From the NCBI RefSeq assembly GCF_011008845.1, contig NZ_JAAIWM010000001.1, positions 248,001 through 312,000 of the forward strand: a stretch of 64,000 bases of DNA, given 5' to 3'. The number at the start of each line of letters is the position of its first letter. Positions within the stretch are counted from its first letter, which is position 1. The translations under genes and the position numbers were made by a program. Shown piece by piece: positions 35,000 through 42,730 of the stretch. The notes beneath the pieces are model-generated. The model worked only from the letters and a program-made list of their open reading frames with translations, made no database searches and was not told the origin of the DNA. The DNA is from Bacillus mesophilus (GTDB lineage Bacteria > Bacillota > Bacilli > Bacillales > SA4).

Positions 35000-35422
35000 G
35001 AAAAGCGGAAGCGCCCTGGTTAGCTCTGACAAGCAAATGTTCTGAAGAGAAAAAAATGGCGCACTTTCCATTTTATTCTCTTCAGGTTATTTGACTAGAG
35101 GAGCTGGGCGCTGGAGCTAGACAAACAGAAAAGCGGAGGCACCCCGTTTAGGCCCGACAAGCAAATAACCCCCTGGCAAAGAAAAGGTGATCTTTCCTTT
35201 TATTTGACAGAGGGTTATTTGACCTCGAGGGCCCTGGGCGCTGTAGCTAGACAAATCGAAAAGCGGAAGCGCCCTGGTCAGCTCTGACAAGCAAATGTTC
35301 TGAAGAGAAAAAAATGGCGCACTTTCCATTTTATTCTCTTCAGGTTATTTGACTCGAGGAGCTGGGCGCTGCAGCTAGACAAACAGAAAAGCGGAAGCGC
35401 CCTCTAGTAAGGCAAGTGTTCT
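35000..35422. repeat. Tandem array of family-B palindromic repeats (three copies plus a fragment)
   Basis: Units at about 35000-35124, 35125-35255 and 35256-35382 each start AAAAGCGGAAGCGCCC (second unit AAAAGCGGAGGCACCCC), pass through GACAAGCAAAT and a long stem, and end GGGCGCTG.AGCTAGACAAA. A fourth unit stops after about 40 bases. Units 1 and 3 are almost identical; unit 2 has a different inner stem (AAATAACCCCCTGGCAAA with TTTGACAGAGGGTTATTT) that still pairs. There are no spacers, so this is not a CRISPR array. No coding potential. Confidence 0.9.
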
Positions 35423-35457
35423 AATAAGTGAAAAAGTCTATCTCCTCAAAATAATAA

Positions 35458-35487
35458 ATGACGACCAATAGTGGTCGTCATTTTTTT
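35458..35487. terminator. Terminator of the typA-ylaH region transcript
   Basis: ATGACGACC pairs perfectly with GGTCGTCAT around six bases, with TTATTATTTT on the minus strand and seven Ts on the plus strand. It ends the gene at 35486. Confidence 0.9.
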
Positions 35488-35773
35488 ATTTTGGGTAATT
35501 TATAAATTTTTCTGGCTCTGCTACCATTTGATCAAGCATAACGTCAATGAGTTCAGTTGGGAATTTAGTTGTCTTTCGTTCAGCACCAATTGTGTACAAG
35601 ACTCTATACATTTCCTCGTCCTTTTCAACCACTATATCCTTTAACTCATGATCAACTGTCAACAGTTCATAGAAAAATGCCGCTGTTTCCTGGGCGGCGA
35701 GATCATCTTTTCTAACATCAGCTACAACTTTAATGGTTAACCAATTATAAAGAGCATCTTGTAATGAATTCAT
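35486..35773 (-). CDS. Conserved hypothetical protein downstream of ylaH
   Basis: The 95-residue soluble product ([20 protein letters not shown]..., then [19 protein letters not shown]) is not a family I can name, though a short protein is commonly found here in Bacilli. Its ATG overlaps the ylaH stop as ATGA, so it is translationally coupled to ylaH. No catalytic motif is visible. Real coding is supported by the overlap, the terminator right at its end and the charged helical composition. Confidence 0.8.
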   Translation of the reverse strand: MNSLQDALYNWLTIKVVADVRKDDLAAQETAAFFYELLTVDHELKDIVVEKDEEMYRVLYTIGAERKTTKFPTELIDVMLDQMVAEPEKFINYPK

Positions 35774-36075
35774 GCACTACTTCCTTCTTTTTTCGATTGA
35801 TTCAGACGGATCTTATAAATAATTAAGACTAATGAAGCAACCATTAACCCCTCAACAACAGGCAAAGCAACTGCTAGGATTGTTAGAAAACTACAACCTA
35901 GGCCTAGAAAGAAATAGATGACAATTGTTTTTAGGAGAGGTAATTTCTTTGCGAAACCCAACTTATATACAAGCGCTGATAAAAGGAAAATGGTGATATA
36001 TAAGAGCCACATTCCGATTTCAGGATTTTGATCAATTTGATATAGTGCTGCAAAAAAAGAAAAGGTGTTTTCCAT
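35770..36075 (-). CDS. ylaH: YlaH-like membrane protein
   Basis: The 101-residue product has three membrane helices ([59 protein letters not shown]) and the [12 protein letters not shown] loop typical of YlaH. Function unknown. It has an AAAGGAGG ribosome site. It lies 80 bases downstream of typA on the same strand, behind a moderate hairpin, and is coupled by a four-base overlap to the next gene. Confidence 0.88.
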   Translation of the reverse strand: MENTFSFFAALYQIDQNPEIGMWLLYITIFLLSALVYKLGFAKKLPLLKTIVIYFFLGLGCSFLTILAVALPVVEGLMVASLVLIIYKIRLNQSKKEGSSA

Positions 36076-36100
36076 ACTACGGTGCCTCCTTTGCTTATGT

Positions 36101-36137
36101 AGAAAAGGGGGTCAACTAAAAGTTAACCCCACTTTCT
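36101..36137 (-). terminator. Moderate hairpin after typA
   Basis: On the minus strand GGGGTTAACT pairs with AGTTGACCCC, extended by AGAAAG/CTTTTCT with a mismatch. The T-run is short, so read-through into ylaH is likely. Confidence 0.55.
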
Positions 36138-36155
36138 AGCTATATGGTTATTTCC

Positions 36156-37997
36156 TTATACTTCAGCATACTTCTTTTTCTTAGCTGCTCTTTCACGTTC
36201 ACTCTTATCAAGTATTTTCTTACGAAGACGAATTGATTGCGGAGTTACTTCACATAGTTCGTCATCATTCAAGTACTCTAAAGATTCTTCTAAAGTCATA
36301 AGCTTAGGCTTTTTCATCGTTGTTGTTTGGTCTTTGTTAGCAGAACGCATGTTTGTCATTTGTTTTGCTTTAATAACATTGACTGTTAAATCGTTATCAC
36401 GATTATTTTCACCAACAATCATACCTTCATAAACATCAGTACCTGGTTCGATAAAGATTGTACCTCTATCTTCTAAAGCTAAGATGCTGTACTGTGTCGA
36501 TTTTCCTGTTTCTAATGAAACTAGTACGCCGTTACGTCGCCCACCTACTTGACCAGCAAAAAGTGGTTGATAGCTGTCAAAAGTATGATTAAGGATTCCA
36601 TAACCTCTTGTTAATGTCATGAATTCAGTTCTATAACCAATTAACCCACGAGCAGGTACATTAAATACCATACGTGTTTGGCCACCACCGTTACTTGACA
36701 TGTCAACTAGTTCACCTTTACGCATTCCAAGAGACTCCATGATAGAACCTGTGTGTTCTTCAGGCACGTCTATTTGAACTCGTTCAATTGGTTCACATTT
36801 AACACCATCAATTTCCTTAACAATAACTTCAGGTTTAGATACCTGTAGCTCAAAGCCTTCACGTCTCATATTTTCAATTAGGATAGACAAATGCAACTCA
36901 CCACGACCAGATACGACCCAAACATCTGGAGAATCTGTATTTTCAACACGTAAGCTTACATCTGTTTCTAATTGCGCCATTAGACGTTCTTCGATTTTTC
37001 TAGCTGTTACCCATTTACCTTCACGACCTGCAAAGGGACTATTGTTAACTAAGAAAGTCATCTGAAGCGTTGGCTCGTCAATACGAAGAATTGGTAATGC
37101 TTCTTGGTGATCAGTAGGGCAGACTGTTTCCCCTACGTTGATATCTTCCATACCAGATACCGCAACAAGATCACCAGCTTTTGCTTCCTGAATTTCAACT
37201 CTCTTTAATCCAATAAAACCAAACATTTTTGTAACACGGAACTTCTTAACAGCTCCATCAAGCTTCATAAGTGAAACTTCTTGACCAACTTTCATCGTAC
37301 CACGGAAAATACGGCCAATTCCGATACGTCCAACATAATCATTGTAATCAAGCAATGTTACCTGGAATTGCAATGGTTCATTACTGTTATCAACCGGAGC
37401 AGGAATATGTTCAATAATTGATTCAAATAATGAGTTCATGTTCTCTTCCTGGTTTGCAGGATCTGGATCAAGGCTTGCTGTACCATTAATTGCAGAAGCA
37501 TATACGACTGGGAATTCAAGTTGATCCTCTTCTGCACCAAGCTCGATAAATAGGTCGATTACTTCATCAATTACTTCTAACGGTCTTGCCGAAGGCTTGT
37601 CAATTTTATTAACGACTACGATCGGAGTTAATTTTTGTTCTAAAGCTTTTTTCAATACGAAACGTGTTTGAGGCATCGTTCCTTCATAAGCATCTACTAC
37701 AAGTAGAACACCATCAACCATTTTCATGATTCGTTCTACTTCTCCCCCAAAGTCTGCGTGACCAGGAGTATCCATGATGTTAATTCGCTTCTCTTTATAT
37801 TCAATCGCAGTATTTTTCGCTAAAATAGTGATACCACGTTCTTTTTCAAGGGCATTAGAATCCATCGCTCTCTCTTCTACAAACTCATTTGAGCGGAAAG
37901 TTCCTGATTGGTGAAGCAATTTGTCAACCAAAGTTGTTTTCCCATGGTCAACGTGTGCAATAATAGCAATATTACGAATATCGTCACGTAAATTCAC
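36156..37997 (-). CDS. typA: GTP-binding translational factor TypA/BipA
   Basis: TypA/BipA is a ribosome-associated GTPase that helps 50S assembly and growth under stress. The 613-residue product has the G motifs AHVDHGKTTLVDKLL, DTPGHADFGGE and VVNKIDKPSARP, EF-G-like domains, and the family-specific C-terminal domain with RGYGILNHTFDSYQP and KKPKLMTLEESLEYLNDDELCEVTPQ split across the end. Length matches the family. The ATG follows AGGAGATGAG. It is divergent from ylaF. Confidence 0.97.
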   Translation of the reverse strand: MNLRDDIRNIAIIAHVDHGKTTLVDKLLHQSGTFRSNEFVEERAMDSNALEKERGITILAKNTAIEYKEKRINIMDTPGHADFGGEVERIMKMVDGVLLVVDAYEGTMPQTRFVLKKALEQKLTPIVVVNKIDKPSARPLEVIDEVIDLFIELGAEEDQLEFPVVYASAINGTASLDPDPANQEENMNSLFESIIEHIPAPVDNSNEPLQFQVTLLDYNDYVGRIGIGRIFRGTMKVGQEVSLMKLDGAVKKFRVTKMFGFIGLKRVEIQEAKAGDLVAVSGMEDINVGETVCPTDHQEALPILRIDEPTLQMTFLVNNSPFAGREGKWVTARKIEERLMAQLETDVSLRVENTDSPDVWVVSGRGELHLSILIENMRREGFELQVSKPEVIVKEIDGVKCEPIERVQIDVPEEHTGSIMESLGMRKGELVDMSSNGGGQTRMVFNVPARGLIGYRTEFMTLTRGYGILNHTFDSYQPLFAGQVGGRRNGVLVSLETGKSTQYSILALEDRGTIFIEPGTDVYEGMIVGENNRDNDLTVNVIKAKQMTNMRSANKDQTTTMKKPKLMTLEESLEYLNDDELCEVTPQSIRLRKKILDKSERERAAKKKKYAEV

Positions 37998-38163
37998 GTA
38001 CTCATCTCCTACTTAATTTAAAATATTTATATCCATATAACACTAAAACACAATTTGGCTTTTTACACAACTTTATTATTATACCACAACGTACCAGTTG
38101 TGGTGAAGTTTATCCTATTCATTTACGTAAATCTTTTGTAAACTGTAACTTGGAGGGTTTAAA

Positions 38164-38349
38164 ATGAAGAAAATAAAGATTCCTTTTTTAGTATTTGCAT
38201 TATTAACAGCTTTTTTCATGATATTAATTGGAATTGCAGTTGCGGAAAGAAGCATTTTAGGAATTTTGGTTGCAATCGCTGGTGTTATTGCGACTTCTGG
38301 CTATGCCTTTTCCTATAAGAGTAAATTAAAAAAAAATAGCAACGAATAA
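38164..38349 (+). CDS. ylaF: YlaF-like small membrane protein (DUF5325)
   Basis: The 61-residue protein has two membrane helices (IPFLVFALLTAFFMILIGIA and ILGILVAIAGVIATSGYAF) and a basic C-terminus. This matches YlaF in size and position next to typA. Function unknown. The ribosome site TGGAGGG lies eight bases before ATG. It is a single gene closed by a bidirectional terminator. Confidence 0.82.
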   Translation: MKKIKIPFLVFALLTAFFMILIGIAVAERSILGILVAIAGVIATSGYAFSYKSKLKKNSNE

Positions 38350-38381
38350 AAAAGTGCCTCTCTTTAAAGGCACTTTTTTTT
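38348..38381. terminator. Bidirectional terminator between ylaF and the GNAT gene
   Basis: AAAAAAGTGCCT pairs with AGGCACTTTTTT around a short loop, with T-runs on both strands. Confidence 0.92.
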
Positions 38382-38835
38382 AAGCTTCTATCGGTTTTAC
38401 AAACAATAAATAGGTTAATTCATCTTCTTTCTCAAGCTTGTATTGTTCGAATTGGCATGATGATAAGAAACTAATCCATTTATTCTGATGAATAGGTACA
38501 GCAGCATAGACTACTTTATGACCTTTCCGTTTGAGCTTTTCCGTAATTAATTTCAAAATTGCTTTCCCTATTCCTGCTGATCGGTGAGCAGAATTAACTA
38601 ATATCGTACCAATCCAAGCCCTGTTATTGGATGGTGCATGTTCAACATAATAAGAAACTCCAACTCTTTGACTACCATTAAGCCAAACATACCAATTCCC
38701 TTCTTGATACATCCCTAAATAGGAAGGAACATCTGAAGAAGGACATTCTTCCGTTGCCCATTCAGGACTTGATTTGATTAATTCTTGGAAAAACGCAACG
38801 TCTTCACTTGAAAATTTTCTACTCGTTAGCTTCAC
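38380..38835 (-). CDS. GNAT family N-acetyltransferase
   Basis: The 151-residue product shows GNAT motif A (WIGTILVNSAHRSAGIGKAI, with the acetyl-CoA loop RSAGIGK at about 83-89) and motif B (YAAVPIHQNKWISFLSSCQF). The substrate cannot be told. Its ATG overlaps the end of the suhB-like gene by four bases (ATGA), so both are made from one transcript, which may point to a linked metabolic or protein-modification role. Confidence 0.88.
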   Translation of the reverse strand: MKLTSRKFSSEDVAFFQELIKSSPEWATEECPSSDVPSYLGMYQEGNWYVWLNGSQRVGVSYYVEHAPSNNRAWIGTILVNSAHRSAGIGKAILKLITEKLKRKGHKVVYAAVPIHQNKWISFLSSCQFEQYKLEKEDELTYLLFVKPIEA

Positions 38836-39644
38836 TCTAAATCCTCTTGTTTTATATAGTTTTCGATAACATGGTCGTGAAGACTTGCATTACAGGCAAA
38901 AACTGAGTTTTGTTCTACAAGATTTAACGGTTTACCTTCTATTGTTGTAACTTTTCCTCCAACCTCTTCAATTAAGATTAGCCCTGCTGCAAAATCCCAA
39001 GGTGATAGCCTCATCGTAATGTACATATCAAGGCGACCTGCAGCCACATAGGCAAGCTCAATTGCTGCAGACCCGTAGGATCTTGTACCTCGTACTTTTT
39101 TAACCAGTGGCGTTAAAATACTGTGGTCAATCCTTTTGTTTTCTGTAACCCAAGTTGTATTGATTCCCACAATTGCTTTTTCAATTTCAACTGTTTCTAA
39201 CTCCGGAAGTCTTTTTTCATTAAAATAAGCACCTTGTCCTTTAACGGCATGGTATAACTCATCACTAACAACATCATAAATAAGTCCAATTTGACCAATT
39301 CCGTCCTCAAAAATCCCAATGGAGATCGCAAAGTTACGTTGCTGATGAACAAAGTTCATTGTCCCATCGATAGGGTCGATAATCCAAACAACACCCTCTA
39401 GGGAAGTTACCTGATCACCAAATCCTTCTTCTCCCAATATTCTATGTTCTGGGAAGGTTGAGGTAATTTTGTTTATGAAATATTTTTCAGTTTCCTGGTC
39501 CATATTTGTAACAAGATCATTAGGTGTGGATTTTGATTGAATCATTAATTCTGTAGAAAATGACTCTCTTATAAGAGCTCCGGCCTCTCTTATCCACTTT
39601 TTTGCGTATGTATTAATGCTAGACCAGTCATTCACAGTGTCCAT
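38832..39644 (-). CDS. suhB: Inositol monophosphatase family protein (SuhB/YktC-like)
   Basis: The family removes phosphate from inositol-1-phosphate and similar sugars using magnesium. The 270-residue product has all metal-binding motifs: ILGEEGFG, VVWIIDPIDGTMNFVH (about residues 88-103) and LSPWDFAAGLILIEEVGG. In B. subtilis YktC is the match beside yktB. The start ATG lies behind AAAGGGGG. A family-A repeat with an inserted family-B repeat lies in its upstream region. Confidence 0.93.
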   Translation of the reverse strand: MDTVNDWSSINTYAKKWIREAGALIRESFSTELMIQSKSTPNDLVTNMDQETEKYFINKITSTFPEHRILGEEGFGDQVTSLEGVVWIIDPIDGTMNFVHQQRNFAISIGIFEDGIGQIGLIYDVVSDELYHAVKGQGAYFNEKRLPELETVEIEKAIVGINTTWVTENKRIDHSILTPLVKKVRGTRSYGSAAIELAYVAAGRLDMYITMRLSPWDFAAGLILIEEVGGKVTTIEGKPLNLVEQNSVFACNASLHDHVIENYIKQEDLE

Positions 39645-39730
39645 TCACTAACCCCCTTTACACGTATAGCTAGATTTTATATTAATAAGATTATCGAAAT
39701 ACTCCAGTTAAATGCAAGTCATCTTACTTT

Positions 39731-40100
39731 TAGACTGTGTTAAACCTTGTTGCTGATTTCGTTTCAGGACACTCGCTTTCCGCGGGCGAGTCCTTGAGCC
39801 TCCTCACTCGAAAAGCGGAAGTACCCCGTTTAGCCCCGACAAGCAAATGTTCCTGAACAAAGAAAAGGTGATCTTTCCTTTTTTTGTTCAGGGTTATTTG
39901 ACCTCGAGGGCTGGGCACTGAAGCTAGACAAGGCATGCGCCTGTGGGGTCTCCCGTGACCCGCTCTCCCCGCACTTGCACAGGATGTGCTGACCTCTAAG
40001 TGTGCTACACGTGGCAGCCTTTAGTAGAGGTTCCTTTACACTCGCGTCCTTCCACTTCGATCAACAGTGCAAAAAATCAACACTGTTCTTTAATAAAAGA
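39731..40100. repeat. Palindromic repeat family A, interrupted by a family-B copy
   Basis: The left end TGTGTTAAACCTTGTTGCTG and the right end CAACACTGTTCTTTAATAAA are imperfect inverted repeats. Between them are GGACACTCGCTTTCCGCGGG, CGAGTCCTTGAGCCTCCTC, then the inserted B copy (39808-39932), then GCGCCTGTGGGGTCTCCCG and CTCGCGTCCTTCCACTTCGA. A further unplaced stretch (about 39978-40030) contains ACAGGATGTGCTGACC. Only the ends are shared with the short copy at 621-720. Confidence 0.75.
39808..39932. repeat. Family-B palindromic repeat inserted within family A
   Basis: It begins TCGAAAAGCGGAAGTACCCC and ends GGCACTGAAGCTAGACAA. Its inner stem is AAATGTTCCTGAACAAA with TTTGTTCAGGGTTATTT. 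It splits the family-A element between CCTCCTC and GCGCCTGTGGGG. It is the same size (about 125 bp) as the units at 35000-35382. Confidence 0.85.
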
Positions 40101-40157
40101 GGCTACTTTCGTAAGCACTGTTAATATATAAGCAATTCTTACGAAAATAGCTTCACA

Positions 40158-40186
40158 GAAAAAACGAACCCTTATTACAGGTTCGT
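40158..40186 (-). terminator. Terminator of the small coiled protein gene
   Basis: On the minus strand ACGAACC pairs with GGTTCGT around a 9-base loop, followed by six Ts. Confidence 0.88.
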
Positions 40187-40193
40187 GAATATA

Positions 40194-40382
40194 TTATACT
40201 TCTAGACGGTTCATCTCTAGTCGAAGTTTCTCTAATTTACGCTTACATTCTGCTTTAAGTTTTGTATCCTTCTCTGTCATTGCATCATAAAGGGTGGCTA
40301 ATTCATAATCAATTTCTAACCGTAATACAGAAATCCTTCTTTCTGCTTCCGCCTTTTTCAGATGATTCAACACTTGTTTCAT
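40194..40382 (-). CDS. Small helical hypothetical protein upstream of yktB
   Basis: The 62-residue product is very rich in Lys, Glu and Leu and is predicted to be one or two long helices (MKQVLNHLKKAEAERRISVL, then LKAECKRKLEKLRLEMNRLE), possibly coiled coil. The ATG at 40382 has AAAGGGGTG at seven bases; an upstream in-frame Met has none. It has its own terminator. I recognise no family function; its conserved place beside suhB and yktB is from general memory. Confidence 0.75.
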   Translation of the reverse strand: MKQVLNHLKKAEAERRISVLRLEIDYELATLYDAMTEKDTKLKAECKRKLEKLRLEMNRLEV

Positions 40383-40629
40383 GGAACTGCACCCCTTTCC
40401 AGTTAATTTCATTTACACACCGTATCAAGCTCATTCTCTACAAAAACTAAATTTTCAGATAGTTAATTTTATATATATTATGTATAGATCCTGTGCTATG
40501 CAACTAAAATGTGCTTTAACCCATGTCTATCTTCTACATATTTATTGGATTGGTTTAAATTTTTCACCTTATAAACTGATTATGATATGATGATGAAAAG
40601 CAGTAGGTTATAACAGGAGGTTCATCATA

Positions 40630-41256
40630 ATGACTTTTACAGGATTTGTAACAGAAGATTTTCAAACATTTTGCATTGATGGATTAGATCAGAGAATGGA
40701 AGCGATTAAAGAGAATATCCAACCGAAATTTAGAGAAATAGGCGGTATTCTTTCTAATGAGCTATCAGTATTAACTGGTAATGAGATGTTTTTACATATA
40801 GCTAAACATGCTAGAAGAACTGTTAATCCACCAAAGGACACTTGGTTAGCCATTTGTCACGATAAACGTGGCTATAAGAAGCACCCTCATTTTCAAGTAG
40901 GCTTGTTTGATGATCATGTTTTTATTTGGTTGGCTTATATTTATGAGCTTCCCAATAAAGCCGATATGGCGGAAAAATTCCTTAAGCAATCTTCAGATAT
41001 GTACAAAAAGATTCCAAAGGATTTTGTCATTTCACAGGATCATATGAAAAAAGACTCTTTAGCAATGAATAATCTTTCTGAAAATGAATTTGTTGAAGTG
41101 ATTAACCGCTTCAAAAACGTAAAGAAAGCAGAATTTTTAGTTGGCAAGCAAATTCCTGCCAACGACCCTTTACTCTCGAACGGTGAAGAATTCCTTGACC
41201 TGGTTAAAGAGACGTACGAAACATTGTTGCCAATTTACAAGCTTTCCTTAAGATAA
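40630..41256 (+). CDS. yktB: UPF0637 / DUF1054 protein YktB
   Basis: The 208-residue soluble protein matches YktB throughout: MTFTGFVTEDFQTFCIDGLD, HIAKHARRTVNPPKDTWLAI, RGYKKHPHFQVGLFDDHVFIWLA. The DUF1054 fold is known from structural genomics but no activity has been shown. It has an AGGAGG ribosome site nine bases before ATG. Single gene, convergent with yktA, sharing a strong terminator. Confidence 0.93.
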   Translation: MTFTGFVTEDFQTFCIDGLDQRMEAIKENIQPKFREIGGILSNELSVLTGNEMFLHIAKHARRTVNPPKDTWLAICHDKRGYKKHPHFQVGLFDDHVFIWLAYIYELPNKADMAEKFLKQSSDMYKKIPKDFVISQDHMKKDSLAMNNLSENEFVEVINRFKNVKKAEFLVGKQIPANDPLLSNGEEFLDLVKETYETLLPIYKLSLR

Positions 41257-41263
41257 TAGCTAC

Positions 41264-41299
41264 AAAAAAAAGAATGCTGATCACACTCAGCATTCTTTT
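41264..41299. terminator. Bidirectional terminator between yktB and yktA
   Basis: AGAATGCTGA pairs with TCAGCATTCT around six bases, with A- and T-runs on both sides. Confidence 0.92.
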
Positions 41300-41564
41300 A
41301 CATTTTCACGATATTTTTTTGCGTTTCTCGAGCTTTTTGGATAGTCCGATAGCATGAATACCCACTTTGATCTTCAAATTGCGCACATAGCTTTTTTTCG
41401 TCGGCTTTTCCTGGAACAATTTCTTTGAATTTACGATATGCATTCATTAATACATCTCGCTCAATTCCTTTTTCATTTGCTATTTCAATACAATTGAAAA
41501 ACTCTACAACCACGACAATTTCATCTGTTTTCCAATCTAAAGAAATGGGATACTGATAACTCAT
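41298..41564 (-). CDS. yktA: UPF0223 family protein YktA
   Basis: The 88-residue soluble product begins MSYQYPISLDWKTDEIV and contains VVEFFNCIEIANEKG and YRKFKEIVPGKADEKKL, typical of UPF0223. It is a small helical bundle of unknown function. An in-frame ATG at 41574-41576 is part of the GGAGG ribosome site, so the ATG at 41562-41564 is used. It lies 12 bases after the NMO-family gene and is co-transcribed with it. Confidence 0.92.
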   Translation of the reverse strand: MSYQYPISLDWKTDEIVVVVEFFNCIEIANEKGIERDVLMNAYRKFKEIVPGKADEKKLCAQFEDQSGYSCYRTIQKARETQKNIVKM

Positions 41565-41576
41565 TGTAACCTCCAT

Positions 41577-42533
41577 TTAACTCCATGATTTTCTAATTAG
41601 CTCTGCCTCTTCTATTATACGTTTAAACAATTCATCAACGGTAGGAATATCCTTGATTCTTCCCATAACTTGACCTGCCCATGCAAATCCCTCATTTTCA
41701 GCACCATCATAGATATATTTCTGATTAGCTTGACCACTAATATAATCCTTCACGGCCTCATAATTCCCATATTTTGATTCAAGCTCTAGGATCTTATTAG
41801 TCCATTCATTGGCAATTGCTCTTGCAGGTGCTCCTAATGTCCGTTTAATCACTACTGTATCATTTTCAGTTCCTTTTACAAGACGTTTCTTATAAACGTC
41901 ACTTGCATGAACACACTCTTGTGTAGCAATAAAGCGAGTACCCATCTCAATCCCCTCGGCTCCCAAGCTCATCGCTGCCATTAATCCACGCCCATCAGCA
42001 ATTCCTCCTGAGGCTATAACAGGAATACTGACAGAATCAACAACCTGGGGAACTAATACCATTGTCCCTGTATCATGTTTACCTAAATGGCCTCCACCTT
42101 CTTGACCCACAACCATTACAGCATCTGCACCCAATTCCTCCGCTTTCTCAGCCTGCCTTCTAGCCGCAACTAATACTAACTTCTTTACATCTACACCTTT
42201 GAGCTGTTCAAAAATAGGGGCAGGATTCCCACCTGTCATCGTAATAACAGGAATCCTCTCTTGGATCGCCACATCTAGCATATGTTCAAATGGACGACCG
42301 TGCTGACCAATTGCATAATTTACACCAAACGGTCGATCAGTCAATTCTCGAACTTTCCTTATCTCTTCACGTAATTGATCCGGCGTATCTAAAGACATCG
42401 CTGTAATCTGTCCTAGGCCACCAGCATTTGAAACCGCTGCAGCTAACTCTGAATAGGCTAGATAGGCTAACCCACCCTGTATAATTGGATATTTAATATG
42501 TAATAAACTAGTAACCCGGTTTTCCCATTTCAT
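41577..42533 (-). CDS. Nitronate monooxygenase / FabK-like FMN oxidoreductase
   Basis: The 318-residue TIM-barrel flavoprotein has the family marks YPIIQGGLAYLAYSELAAAVSNAGGLG (N-terminal FMN loop), VVGQEGGGHLGKHD, VIASGGIADGRGL and GAEGIEMGTRFIATQE. It may oxidise alkyl nitronates or reduce enoyl-ACP; the second role is less likely without a fab context. The ATG has a GGGGGAG site. Its stop directly precedes the yktA ribosome site, and yktA is the next gene in the same transcript. Confidence 0.85.
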   Translation of the reverse strand: MKWENRVTSLLHIKYPIIQGGLAYLAYSELAAAVSNAGGLGQITAMSLDTPDQLREEIRKVRELTDRPFGVNYAIGQHGRPFEHMLDVAIQERIPVITMTGGNPAPIFEQLKGVDVKKLVLVAARRQAEKAEELGADAVMVVGQEGGGHLGKHDTGTMVLVPQVVDSVSIPVIASGGIADGRGLMAAMSLGAEGIEMGTRFIATQECVHASDVYKKRLVKGTENDTVVIKRTLGAPARAIANEWTNKILELESKYGNYEAVKDYISGQANQKYIYDGAENEGFAWAGQVMGRIKDIPTVDELFKRIIEEAELIRKSWS

Positions 42534-42661
42534 TATAATCTCCCCCTATATGTAAACTTCTATTTTGATTTACAATATCCTTTATCGTTTTGAGGTTTAT
42601 TCAGTTATGATTAGGAAAAGGTATAGATAGAGGATATTTTCATAAGGTACGTCATTTTTCT

Positions 42662-42690
42662 TTCCATAAGAACCTATTTAGTGCTATAAT
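42662..42690 (+). promoter_or_regulatory. Probable promoter of speA
   Basis: TTCCAT (42662-42667), 17 bases, then a perfect TATAAT (42685-42690), about 40 bases before the start codon. The -35 is weak. Confidence 0.65.
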
Positions 42691-42730
42691 CACTTTTGTT
42701 TTATTGAAATCATTTAAAGAGGTGTATGTA

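Larger units (their letters stand above)
39645..40193. other. Repeat-filled region upstream of suhB
   Basis: It contains the nested A and B repeats (39731-40100), then a separate inverted repeat GCTACTTTCGTAAG/CTTACGAAAATAGC (40102-40151), then the terminator of the gene at 40194. The suhB promoter must lie in 39645-39730 or inside the repeat; none is clear. Confidence 0.6.

Noticed and set aside
35117-35329. 70-codon minus-strand frame in the tandem repeats
   Set aside because: Lies wholly inside repeat units and has no ribosome site.
35000-35422. CRISPR-like tandem repeat array
   Set aside because: Units are about 125 bp, internally palindromic and directly adjacent with no unique spacers; no cas genes are in the window.
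39730-39936. 68-codon minus-strand frame near suhB
   Set aside because: Lies wholly in the nested A/B repeats and is split by the insertion.
40102-40151. Inverted repeat GCTACTTTCGTAAG/CTTACGAAAATAGC as a terminator
   Set aside because: No T-run follows on either strand and a proper terminator for the adjacent gene is at 40158-40186. It may belong to the neighbouring repeat region.
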